From NCBI GenBank assembly GCA_027625915.1, contig JANTQA010000047.1, positions 12,958,001 to 13,022,000 on the forward strand: a stretch of 64,000 nucleotides of DNA, in the 5' to 3' direction. The notes beneath the pieces are model-generated. The model saw only the letters and a list, made by a program, of their open reading frames with translations. It made no database searches and was not told the DNA's origin. Made by a program: the position numbers and the translations under genes. This document shows, piece by piece, positions 1 through 10,614 of the stretch. Within the stretch, counting starts at the first letter, position 1. Each line of letters begins with the position of its first letter. The stretch is from Anaeramoeba flamelloides (taxonomy: Eukaryota; Metamonada; Anaeramoebidae).

Positions 1-700
1 ATTTTGAGAATTTTTTTGATCTTATTTGTAAAAAAAAATTTATGTGTTCTGATCTTTTTTTGTAAAAAATTTTTTATGTGAGCTTTTCTACAAAAAAAAA
101 CACTTTTTTGTTGGAAATGATGGAATTGAATATCGTCAATTTGGCTTTAAAAGGTAAAAACAATTTCTTTTTCATTTTTTTGAGGTTGCTAAAAATTAGC
201 TGTGCTAAAAAAAATGATAAACGATTTTTAAAATCCAAAAAATGTTTTTGGGTTCAAAAAATTGCTAAAAATTGCAAAAAATTCGCAAAAAATTATCAAT
301 TTTGGGTTACTGGTGAATTGAAAAAGATAAAATGTCTAAAACAGTGGTGTTTTAACCCCCCCATACCCCAGAAATGGCCCTTTTTTAGATAGTCCTTAAT
401 AGAGATTGAGAAAATTTTTTCCCAGATACTTATATTTGAAAAACCCTGTTTATTTTCAATCTTAAATTTGTTTCTAGATAATTAATATTTATTTAAAAAT
501 TGATCAAAAAAAAAATAATTGAAAATAAAACCTTAAGGGATTAGCGTCTACCAAGGAGAAGCCTAGGATCAAAGTATGTTTTTATTGGACCAAATCAAAT
601 TAGTGTTACATGGTTCAAATGTCTCTAAAAAATCGATTGCAAAGTAGTAATATTTGTTGATCTCATCAATTAAAAATGATCTATGTATTAGTAAAAAACC
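1..700. other. AT-rich spacer without a supported gene
   Basis: There is an open frame over about 78-392 (+), but its composition is poly-Lys/Asn/Phe, it has no recognisable domain, and I see no splice or start context. I do not support a gene here. Confidence 0.5.
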
Positions 701-716
701 CAGCAAATTCAGAATA

Positions 717-818
717 AAATCTGCATTTCGCCATAAATTTTATGATTGAATTATCAATATTCAGACTACAAAGTCATAAAATATCTCTCTTAAATTTATG
801 GCGAAATGTAGATTAATT
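717..818. repeat. small foldback element
   Basis: Two arms, CTGCATTTCGCCATAAATTT near 722 and its near-perfect reverse complement ending near 815, flank about 55 bp. It is a short inverted-repeat element in spacer DNA. It contains no coding sequence and has no clear relation to the other families in the window. Confidence 0.6.
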
Positions 819-1189
819 ACTAAAAAATTCGTTTTTTTTTAAAAATTAAAGAATTAACGAATAAAGTTTTTTGACAAATTATTTCTCAAATCATGGAAAT
901 ATATTGATGCTATAATTAGACTTATCAAAAGCAAACAAAACTAATCAGTCTTTGTACTTTTATGTTGATGATTATTGAGTTAATCTTTGAAATTCAAAAA
1001 TTATAAAAATAGTTACTTTTGGAAGTTCTAAATCTAAATTATTAAATACCAGAATACTGTATTTTGGGTTTTTATTTTTAGATTTGGAAAAGGAATTAAA
1101 AAAAAAATTTTCAAAATGAAATTTTTTAATTGTGATCATTAGTAAAAAATGTAATAATTTATTGTGCAATAAGATTTATAATAGATTTT

Positions 1190-2061
1190 TTAGAGTTATT
1201 CGAGCCATGGTGCACTAATACCATTTACACCCAATTACAAAATACTTTGATTATAGAGAAATCTATGGTGACAATAATCCCTTAACAACAAAACAAACTT
1301 ATGAAATTGATTATTTAATAACTAATGGTAAAAAAATGAGTTAAAGGTAATTAAAGGTAAAACGGTTTTTTTTTATGTATCAAAATATGATTGTGTTATG
1401 GTCTTATAAAATATTGAATATGAAAAGAAGAAAATTTATATTCAAGAATATTAAATTTATAAATAAACAAATAAGAAAGAAAATATATTGATTTAAGAAT
1501 ACAATAATTTTCATACCCAAAATGGCTTTTAAATTTACAATCCAGGAAACCAGAATAACCAATTGTCTTGTATTAGGAGTGTGCATATTTCTTTGGTTCG
1601 TTGTTGATCAATTTACAAACTGGTATGGTTTTAGATACCAGCTCAGAAGGGGCTATTTCTATAATTTAAGTAAAAAAATTTTAAATTTTAGAAATAATTG
1701 AAGATATTCATCGTTATTTATGGGACAGTCCATTCTTTGAAAAACAATCGAACAATTTGGATTAAAGAACCAATTCAAATTAACAAAAACAATAAGAATA
1801 ATATCTTTGATATTATTGGTATAAAAGGCCCATCATTAACCTTATGATATTGGTTAATGATAAAGAAAATTATAATTCTTTATTAAAATTCTTAAACAAA
1901 AATTTAGAAATTAGGGAAAGGTCTATATTTTTTTTAGAATATTAGAAATAAAAAGAAAATTAAATAATTTTTTCCGTTTATTTCTTAATTTAAAAAAAAA
2001 ACCTATGGCTGTAAGAGGAAATTAATTTCCTCCCTTCAAAAAAAAAAAAAAAAAAAAAAAA
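1190..2061 (+). repeat. decayed retroelement-like segment ending in hairpin plus poly-A
   Basis: This stretch has scattered short protein-like runs (for example around 1240-1320 and 1700-1850) broken by many stops. It ends in a hairpin of the form GAGGAAATTAATTTCCTC (about 2022-2039) followed by a run of about 24 A. The same tail with the preceding GGCTGTAAGAG recurs on the minus strand near 51070-51110, so it is a dispersed 3' tail. A LINE- or SINE-like origin is inferred from the poly-A and from the tail being shared. The left boundary is uncertain. Confidence 0.35.
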
Positions 2062-2099
2062 GAGCTATTTTTGGCAATTTTTTTTCAGAAATTCATTCC

Positions 2100-2118
2100 A
2101 TAGGGTGTAAAACGAATA

Positions 2119-2149
<31 letters not shown>

Positions 2150-2164
2150 AGATAGATAGATATA
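2100..2164. repeat. AT/GATA microsatellite
   Basis: Simple-sequence tract of (AT)n passing into (GATATA)n and (GATA)n. No other content. Confidence 0.85.
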
Positions 2165-2670
2165 TGATGGCAAGTTAATAATAATGTGTGGTTTTTAGTC
2201 TGTTAACTTGATTATTTCATTCACATTTTTGCTTGATTACTTATTATAAATATAAATATATATCCTTTAGAACCACAAATATACTAATTGCCTTCGAAAT
2301 AAAAACTTTAATTTGGATTGTTATCAAAGGATTATAAGATATAGAATTTATAAACAATTATCTTTAAAAGAAAATTTTATAATTATAAATTGTGTAAGTG
2401 CTTACATTAAAAAAATAACTTGGAAAATTTTTATCAACCTTTGAAAATTTTTTTTGTTCTTGTGATTAGATTATTTTTACATCCAAATTTTTTTTTTGAA
2501 AAGTTTGTTTAGACTTCAAAAACTTCTTGATTTTAATTATTGTAACACATCATACTTAACTGGAATTTTTTTTGGTACTTTGAACCCCAAGATTACCTAA
2601 AATATACCATTAAACAATTTATTCGTTACAAAACAAGATAAGATCACATAGAAAAACAATTTGTCTATTA

Positions 2671-2869
2671 CAGTCAGTTTCACTTTTAAGACACAAACTT
2701 TCAACGAAATTTAAGGCACAAAAAAAATCTCAAATTAAGGCACAAAATTCAAATTCTAGTAAAAATAAATTGTAAAAAAAAAAAATTCCAAATTTTGTGC
2801 CTTAATTTGAGATTTTTATTGTGCCTTAAATTTCGTTGAAAGTTTGTTCCTTAAAAGTGAAACTGACTG
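2671..2869. mobile_element. CAGTCAG MITE, copy a
   Basis: A 199-bp near-perfect palindrome that begins CAGTCAGTTTCACTTTTAAG and ends with the reverse complement. It is flanked by TA on both sides. Both arms carry three 'AAGGCACAAA'-like blocks. The TA target duplication and terminal repeat fit a Tc1/mariner-type non-autonomous element (inference). It sits inside the older TIR element. Confidence 0.85.
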
Positions 2870-3311
2870 TAATTCTCATTCAATGGGAATTTATATATTT
2901 GATTTTAAATAATTTAAAAATATTAAAAAAGTAATTTAAAATTTTGTAAAAAAATCATATTTTCTTTCATTGTACAATTTGGAATATTTTAATGGGCTAC
3001 ATATGTATTCGTATGTATTAAAAGTTAGATCTGAATATAAAACATTTAAAAAAAAACAAAAAATGTAAAAAATGTAATTATTGAACTCGATATTATGAAA
3101 ATATAAATCATTTCATTTGGTACTGTAAAAGATATATATTTATCAGAATCAAATGGAAAAAATACTTTCAAAAATTATAGATAAGAAACATATTAAAACG
3201 TTAATCTTAGTTAAAATATACAGAAACACTTCAAAATGACCAATCAAAATAATGAAATTTATTGTTCTTATCGGAAAATTTCAATCAAAGCTCTTATGGT
3301 TAGAAAACTAA

Positions 3312-3507
3312 CAGTCAGTTTCACTTTTAAGGCACAAACTTTCAACCAAATTTTAGGCACAAAAAAATCTCAAATTAAGGAACAAAATTTGTAATTTTTT
3401 TTTTTTACAATTTATTTTACTAGAATCCAAATTTTGTGCCTTAATTTGAGATTTTTTTGTACCTTAAATTTCGTTGAAAGTTTGTGCCTTAAAAGTGGAA
3501 ATGACTG
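3312..3507. mobile_element. CAGTCAG MITE, copy b
   Basis: Same palindromic family as copy a, 196 bp, with a few substitutions in the arms (for example TTTTAGGC on the left and GTGGAAATGACTG at the right end). It is nested in the DNA that interrupts the older TIR element. Confidence 0.8.
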
Positions 3508-3599
3508 TAATAAAAAAATAATATTAATAAAGCGAAAATAAAAAATACTTAAAATAGTTAAAAAATATATAAATTCTGGTATCTTGTGGTCCACTCCGA

Positions 3600-3690
3600 G
3601 AAGTAGTTTCTAGGTTTTGTTTTGTTTTATAATTCAAAAGAATTGAGCAAAATCAAAGATTATACTCTATTCTTTTAAATTAAAAAAAAA
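3600..3690. repeat. foldback of the CTAGGTTTT / AAAAGAATTGAG family
   Basis: A short copy of a recurring foldback module: CTAGGTTTT, then AAAAGAATTGAGCAAAATC and a mirrored CTCTATTCTTTTAAATT. Longer clusters of the same module lie at 11260-11990, 15530-16020 and 51105-51450. Confidence 0.5.
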
Positions 3691-4893
3691 AACAACGATA
3701 GTGGAATACCAATCATTAATCAAATATTGTGGAATTTTTATTAGATGTCGAAAATCTTTAGATTGCTTTTTTACTCATCCTGTGTATTCATGACGTCAGT
3801 AGATAGTTTCTATTTGTCCACGAAAATGATAGTATTATTTTTTATATATATATATATTAATTAATTTTCTTCTTCCCTTTTTTTTATTTGGAAAATTTTC
3901 TTTAATTAATCCCTTCTCTAAATAAATAAATAAATAAATTTGAGAATTTTTCAACAAGGATTTTTTTCAAATTTAAATGATTTGAAAAATAGTTAGAGTC
4001 ATATTAATACTTATTTTTTTTTAATTTATCCTATTTTTAATTTTTGAATATTTAAAATCTAAACATAAAATAAAAGATATTATGAATAAGAGACATAGTA
4101 TCAATAATTATTTTTCAATATCTGGATTAATTTAGATTAACATATTCAAATTTCACTAATAAATTATTCAAATTTTATATAATATATTCAAAAAAAAATC
4201 CTAAAATGAAAGATAATTCAATTATCTATGTATAATACTTAATAGCAATTTTTATTTTTTTTTTTAAATTTGGAGCTGATTACTTTATTCTATTTAAAAA
4301 GTTTTTATTTATTTAATTCGAATGTAATAAATGAAATTATTTTACAATTTTTTTTTTGTTTGTTTGTTCAAGTATTATCTATTGCTTAAATAAAAGTTTT
4401 AGAAAATTAAAAATATAAAACTTTTAAATTTGACAAAAAGAAAAGAACTTCATTTTTTTATTTTTTTTTAATATTTATTAAAATTTTATCTTTAAAACAA
4501 ATAAAAATTTTTCAGTAATATATTTTTTATTTCTTTTTAATTTTATCATAAAATTAACAACATTATTTTGATTTTTATTATTAATAAATCAACGTGTTGA
4601 ATTTTGAATTATTATTATCATAAAAAATTTCATATTTAAAAAATTAAACTAAAAATAAAAATCCACAAGAAAATATAAAAATGAATAATTATTCTTTTTT
4701 CTTTCCAAAAACGAAAAAAAATCAATAATGTAACTTCTTTAACTTTGAACTATTTTAACTTTTTATTATAATGCAGATCTTTATTAAAGACGTTAAGAAA
4801 CTTAATATATTAGTAGATCAATATTATTTTAAATCTTTTCTTTTAAACTTGATGAAATTTAGTCAAATACGGTGTTTTAAAGGATATTATATA

Positions 4894-5086
4894 CAGTCAG
4901 TTTCACTTTTAAGGCACAAACTTTCAATGAAATTTAAGGAACAAAAAAATCTCAAATTAAGGCACAAAATTTGGAATTTTTTTTTTAACAATTTATTTTT
5001 ACTAGAATTTGAATTTTGTGCTTTAATTTAAGATTTTTTTGTGCCTTAAATTTCGTTAAAAGTTTGTGCCTTAAAAGTGGAACTGA

Positions 5087-5089
<3 letters not shown>
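4894..5089. mobile_element. CAGTCAG MITE, copy c
   Basis: 196-bp palindromic copy with TA on both sides, immediately right of the old TIR element. Its right end reads CTGACTC instead of CTGACTG. A (TA)n tract starts exactly at the right-hand TA. Confidence 0.8.

Positions 5090-5123
<34 letters not shown>
5090..5123. repeat. (TA)n microsatellite
   Basis: About 16 TA units starting at the TA flank of MITE copy c. Either the element inserted into the tract or the tract grew from the TA duplication. Confidence 0.85.
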
Positions 5124-5126
<3 letters not shown>

Positions 5127-5637
5127 AGATTTCAAAATTTTTGACTCACTTTATAATGTTAATTAAAGTTATAATAAACCTTTATTACAGTACTATTCTC
5201 AAAAAAATATTTTCAAATTTTTTGATCAGAATAATTTTTTCTAATTTTTCAAATTTTGTTCTTTTTTTTTTTCTTTTGTTTTTCTTTTTCTTCTACTTTT
5301 AAAAAATTTTTCTATTTCTTTTCTTTTTTGTTTTAAAAAAGATCATTTGGAAAAAAAAATCTTTGAAAATACAAATAATCACTAAAAAAATCGAGTTTAT
5401 TTAATTTCTTTTTATGAATTTATTAGTAAAAAATTATTTTATTAACTTTTTTTCATTGAGAGTCCCAGTAATACAAAATCCGTAATACTCATTTTAAAAA
5501 TTGTAATTCACTTTTTTTTAGTTTTTGGTTTTATTTTTTTTTAATTTTTAAAATATGGGGTTTTTATATATTGAGAATGATTTAAAGGTTAATTACAAAT
5601 TATATTTAATAATTAATTGTTATTGAAAAGTAAATGA

Positions 5638-5692
5638 TGTATGTATGTATAAATATATATATGTATATATATATATATATATATATCAATTT
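5638..5692. repeat. AT-rich microsatellite
   Basis: Imperfect (ATGT)n followed by (AT)n. It lies just left of an isolated open frame (5719-5910). Confidence 0.8.
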
Positions 5693-5718
5693 ATTATTTC
5701 AGATGAGTTACAAAGTTT

Positions 5719-5910
5719 TTGAAATGGTGTTTATATTTACAATTGAAATTTAATCTATCAAATACTTTAAAGAGAGGTCGGTGGTTTGTAAATCTCCCAA
5801 ATTTTTATTCAGTAAGATCTCAGCAGGAAAAAATGAAATATTTAGACAAAATTTATCTTTCCCCTTCTCGAAATATGATAAAGAAAGCTAGAAAAAAATT
5901 AACTTTTTGA
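5719..5910 (+). pseudogene. isolated protein-like open frame, possible gene fragment
   Basis: The 63-codon frame has less biased composition than the surrounding spacer (GRWFVNLPNFYSVRSQQEK in the middle). It is preceded by a pyrimidine-AG that could be an acceptor site (TTATTTCAG at about 5693-5701). It starts with TTG, not ATG, and no upstream exon is evident. I do not recognise the family. It could be a terminal exon or a remnant of an unknown element. Confidence 0.25.
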
Positions 5911-6598
5911 GAATAGTCCATTTAAAAATCATTTTTAGAACCCTTACACATATTTAATAATTTTTTATTCTTTTTTCTTGTTTTAGTTCTTCCTTTGGTA
6001 GGGTTTTAAAAATTGTTTTAATATATCAAAATTGAGAAAAAAGTAAAAACTTGGGAATTATTGTGATCATTTTCTGGTTTATTTAGAAATTTCTAAACCC
6101 CTGACAAAGATATTGATATTGAATAGAATTTATTCAACTCCTCATTTCTCAAATAAAGAATGATCATCTTTTTAAGGGCTTACTTTTTAATTATATTACC
6201 TACTGTTATTTTCCCATTAATAAATGAAAATTTTTATTTCAATTTCCAAAATGTATATTAATTATTACTATTACAATCAAATTAGAAGACTAGATAAATT
6301 TTCTTAGAGCTCAGGAAGGAAGTTTCATTTAATGTCAAAAAATATCATTTCTAAATAAGAAAAATATTTTGGATTTTGCTTCGACTAATTAACATATAAA
6401 AATATTTTGGAATGTGAACTTAAAATTTTTGAATTTTGGAATTGGATAATCATAGTAATAGCATAACTTTTGACTCCTTTATGTATTTTTATTTTCATTT
6501 TGTTATCTGAAAAGAAAATTAGACAAAAATTTTCCCACAAAACACCACAGAGCAATTTGTCTTATAATTAACAATTGACTTTGGAGAGAAATAATATA

Positions 6599-6794
6599 CA
6601 GTCAGTTTCACTTTTAAGGCACAAACTTTCATCGAAATTTAAGGCACAAAAAAAATCTCAAATTAAAGCACAAAATTCAAATTCTAGTAAAAAAAATTGT
6701 AAAAAAAAAAATTCCAAATTTTGTGCCTTAATTTGAGATTTTTTTGTGCCTTAAATTTCGTTGAAAGTTTGTGCCTTAAAAGTGAAACTGACTG
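6599..6794. mobile_element. CAGTCAG MITE, copy d
   Basis: 196-bp palindromic copy with perfect CAGTCAG/CTGACTG ends and TA on both sides, so probably one of the youngest in the window. It ends 47 bp before the ATG of the next gene, so any promoter of that gene must lie inside or left of the element. Confidence 0.88.
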
Positions 6795-6841
6795 TAAACA
6801 AAAAAAATTTATACAACAATAAATCAAACCAAATGTTCAGA

Positions 6842-7421
6842 ATGTTTGGTCGTGGAAATTCGAATCAAAATCCAAAACAGTAAACATGATCCTAACCAGA
6901 AGCTAGAATTGCTTATGAACAATTGAACAATCAACAATTAAACTCATTAAGGTCACTTGCAATTTATCCCCTCTTTAACGAAATCATATCTTTACCTTTT
7001 CCACCAGCTGAAGAAATTCTCAACAAAATTCAATACACAAATTATGCAGGTTGGATGATTTGGAAGCAGCTTTCAACACCACAACTCAAAAGAATCTTTT
7101 ACGAAGAATCCATGACCCTTTACACGAACAAAAAAAAATATAAGAAGATTCAATATAAGTTCCTTTGAAAGCCTGGACCGATTAAGCCAAACAAACGCGA
7201 TAGAAGAATTTCGACACTACAAAGAACTCAAGAGGAAATTCCGCTTCATGCATAAACATTTCAATCAAAAATCGGATGAACTTTTCGAAGAGGACGAAAA
7301 AGAAAAAAAAACGAAAGAAAAAGAAAGAAAAAAAAGAAAAAAGAAAAAAAAAGCAAAGAAAAGGGGAAAAAAAAGGAAAAAAGAAGAAGCACAAAGAAAA
7401 GGACAAAAAGGAAAAGATTAA
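6842..7421 (+). CDS. small Lys-rich protein of unknown function (intron; apparent frameshift)
   Basis: I do not recognise the family. The start ATG at 6842 gives MFGRGNSNQNPKQ. A 27-nt GT-AG intron (6880-6906) with an internal CCTAAC branch-like motif restores a frame reading IAYEQLNNQQLNSLRSLAIY. That frame stops at 7168. One frame over, non-repetitive protein-like sequence continues directly (FESLDRLSQTNAIEEFRHY, then KSDELFEEDEKE) and runs into a Lys/Glu tail that stops at 7421. The switch coincides with a run of nine A at 7130-7138; eight A would keep one frame. It is either a sequencing or assembly error or a real frameshift. The tail is open in all frames because it is almost pure A/G, so its reading is uncertain. 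Confidence 0.45.
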
Positions 7422-8239
7422 GAAGAAAAACTACAAAGAAAGGAAGAACAAGAAAGCTCAAAAAAGGGAAAAAAAAGAAGATTAAACTAAAAAAAGAAAG
7501 TAGCAAAGTAAATTTTTTTTAAAACAATTCTATCCGTTACCATTTAACAACAAAAAAAAAAAAAAAAGATCAGATCTTTCATTGATCAAACCCAAAAATT
7601 TTTTTAACACTATTGATTGTGTCTCAATAGTTTTTCAATTTCAAAACTTTATTTGAACTTAATTTTTTTTTTATTTATCAAAAGTAATAAACATTACCAA
7701 AAATTTAATCCAATATTTTTTCGATTTTAATTTTTTTTTTTTTTAGTTTTTGCAATTTTCTCATTTGAAAAGTGACTCAACTAGGAGTCTATTCAATAAA
7801 TAAAAAATCAATCCCAAACCAAACTTTTTAAATTTTTTTTTTTGTTTAAGAGTTTACTTGGATTTAATCCAATTTTTTATTTTTTTTACCGAGTTAGAAA
7901 AAAAAAACCTAAAGTTGATCACTTTCTTATGATTGTTTGAGTAGAAGATAAGAGTCGTTTATTTTGAGAGTTGAAATGAGTTATTTTAATTTTTATTTAT
8001 TTATAGTAAGTGAGTTTTTTTATGGTAACTAGCGATTTACTAAAACAATAGAGATTTTGTCAATTTTTTTTTTTTTTTCAGTATTTGAATTTGAATAGCC
8101 AATATGGGTCATACTAATGTTACTCTCCCAGTTTTTCAAATTCAATTGAATTTTAAAATTTTATTTTTTTTTTTTGAGAGTTTGAAGGTTTTCTGAAATT
8201 TTCACTGTTTGTGTGAAAATTCTAATTAGAAAATTTTCA

Positions 8240-8480
8240 AGGTTCGAGTTAGTGAGATTCCAAAAAACACCGGAACGTGTTATTTGTAACATAAAACTCA
8301 CGTTACTAGGAGTTGGAAATTTTTCAAAAAAATTCACTGATCTTGTAGTAGTAGATTTGGTTGTATTTTACTACTACAAAGACTAGTGAATTTAATAGGA
8401 AATTTTTTTCAATGTTGCCACCTCCTAGTTACAACATATTTCAACACCGGAGAACACATTTTTCAAGTTCAATTGCATAT
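8240..8480. repeat. foldback element
   Basis: Nested inverted repeat. GTTACTAGGAG near 8300 mirrors CTCCTAGTTAC near 8425. TTCACTGATCTTGTAGTAGTA mirrors TACTACTACAAAGACTAGTGAA around a loop of about 14 nt. ACACCGGA occurs at both outer ends. It has no coding content and is richer in G+C than its flanks. Confidence 0.65.
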
Positions 8481-10590
8481 TGAAAAATTAGTCTTGCGTA
8501 TAATGATACCCCATTTTTACCGTTTTTTTAAGTTTTTTTTATAATTTTGAAATTTTTTTAATTTTTAATCATTTCCCAAATGAATTTGAAAAATCGATTA
8601 CAATTTATCTTGTCTCTTTAGATTGAAATAGGTTTTTAAATTCGCAATATTATAAATTTTTTTTTGATTTTATTTAAGTCTACTGTACCAGACTCAAATC
8701 AACGATATCTCAAAATAAATTACAAAAATATTTTTCATTGATCAACTATTTAATATTGTTTGTTACATTAATGTATATTCAATATTATGTTCGAATCGAC
8801 AATAAATTTGTACAATCGAAATAAAATATTTTATAGTTAATATTATTATAACTCTGTAAATTACAATTATTTTTCAAAACAAATTTAAATTGATCAGATC
8901 AGTTAAAAATTTTTAAGTTCTAAATATTTAATCTTCATATAGCGTAACGATATTTTTGTGGGTAGGTAACCACTTAATATCTTTGAAAGAGTTGTTAGAA
9001 ATCCAATTCAACAAAAAACAAAAAGAATCAAGAAAAAAAGCCAAAAAAACAAAGACTCAATTACAATTTCTTGGTAGGGATTATTATAGTTTGTGTGAAA
9101 ATGGAACATTCAATTAACTCAATAGCCAAGAACAAATAAACCTGGCTATCTCTGAAAGTTGCTTATTGAGAGATTTTGAAGTTTAGAAAAGCGTGATTAT
9201 ATTTCTTATTCGTTCTCACGTTTCTTAATCAGTACGTTTACGTTCACGTATCTAAATTTTTCTTGTCCATATTCCGTAAAAAATACACAAGAATGTTTTT
9301 TGATCCTAATTGAAGAGAAGTTTGATGAGTCTAATTTTGCATTTAAAATGAAAATGGGTTAAAATGGTTTTCAGACAAATTGGTGGATTACAAACGTAGC
9401 CCTTAAAAATTCATAATAAAACCAAAAATAACTTGAAAATTTTAATTGACAACCCAAAAATCATATTGATGATGAACTTATCTTCCACTCTATTTTTTTG
9501 AAACCCTTCAATTCAGAATTGGAGTAAATAAAAAAATCATGGTAATTGCTATGATACTGTTATTTGAATTAATAAATGGAAATTTTCACTTCCTTTCCAA
9601 TTTCCATTTTACAACAAATCCACAAATTATAATCTTACTTCTTTGAGAACCTGATGTATAAAAGAAAAATTGAAAAAGGAAGTGATATTTATTTCTTTTT
9701 ATTACTGAGAATTTTAAGAAATAGTAAAAAATTTTTAATTCGTTTTCCATTTTACAAATTTTTTTACACAAGCTTTGATTAAAGTCTTCTCGATATTGAA
9801 GTGGGAAGAAACTTTTTAAAATTTGTTGACTTTAAAAAGGATTCTTTCTCTTCAGATGTTTTAAAAGTTGAGAGATGAGATTACAAAAATGAGAAATTGA
9901 ACGAAATATTTTATTCAATTTATTTGAATTTCTCAGTTTCTAAAATACCAAGATCGTCAAATTCAACAACTCTTAAAGCAGAATGAAAAATTAAAGCATT
10001 TTAATAAATTTGGAAATATTAATTTTTCTTTTAGATCTCTTTTCGACCTTTTTTGGAATGTTAATTGTAAATTTTGTTCCATTTATTTTTCAACTGAGAG
10101 TAATACCAAGTGACGTATTTATATTTTTAATGTATTTTCTTTCGATTTCAAACAGAATTTTTCCATTAAATTTCTTGTTTCAAGGCAAATCTGTTTGTTT
10201 CCCTTAATTGAATTCTACACCCACCATATAAACTTATTATAAAAAACTTTGATAATTTCATCATTGATCAGTTATCATTTTAAAAGTGTAGAAAATAAAA
10301 AAAATAATACGATTTTTGTCAGAAGATTCTTCTTTCTTTTGAATTTTTCCAGTTTTTTATTTAAATACAGTAGAAACCTTTATGAAAAAATTTGTTTTTC
10401 TTCTTACTTCAATCTCTAACCTTATATTTTATTGATGGATCATCATTTTTAGCAAATACAAAACTGTAAAAAAATTTTGCAAAAATTGAAAACTTATTCT
10501 CTATAGTTTAATAGGGCTAACCTTTGTCCAAATAGTAAACCACCTTTTTGATTGTAAAAAAACTCTTTCAGCATTAAAAACTACACCAAA
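8480..10590. other. AT-rich spacer
   Basis: No supported gene. A 65-codon Phe/Ile-rich frame at 10010-10207 could encode a hydrophobic peptide but has no start context or family signature, so I do not call it. Confidence 0.5.
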
Positions 10591-10594
10591 TTCT

Positions 10595-10603
10595 AAAAAA
10601 AAA
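10595..10603 (-). terminator. RNA polymerase III terminator candidate for the tRNA locus
   Basis: Nine consecutive T on the minus strand, 11 nt after the last acceptor base of the outer tRNA. The tRNA unit itself contains no run longer than TTTT, so a single Pol III transcript could span it. Confidence 0.7.
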
Positions 10604-10614
10604 GGTTTATACAA

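Larger units (their letters stand above)
2258..4892. mobile_element. old TIR element with nested insertions (copy 1)
   Basis: The left end (about 2258-2660) aligns by eye with 31948-32370. The right end (about 3890-4892) aligns with 32480-33450. The ends are degenerate inverted repeats related to TATATCCCTTAGCACCCC of the better copy. The copy is interrupted by a 199-bp CAGTCAG element at 2671-2869. It is interrupted again by about 0.95 kb of unrelated DNA (about 2970-3890) that itself holds a second CAGTCAG element. A third CAGTCAG element abuts its right end. No transposase reading frame is visible, so it is a non-autonomous element moved by a transposase encoded elsewhere. Confidence 0.6.

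Noticed and set aside
78-392. 104-codon open frame
   Set aside because: Poly-Lys/Asn/Phe composition, no family signature and no context.
4771-5031. 86-codon frame near 4.8-5.0 kb
   Set aside because: It runs from the end of one transposable element into a MITE arm; it is repeat sequence by chance open.
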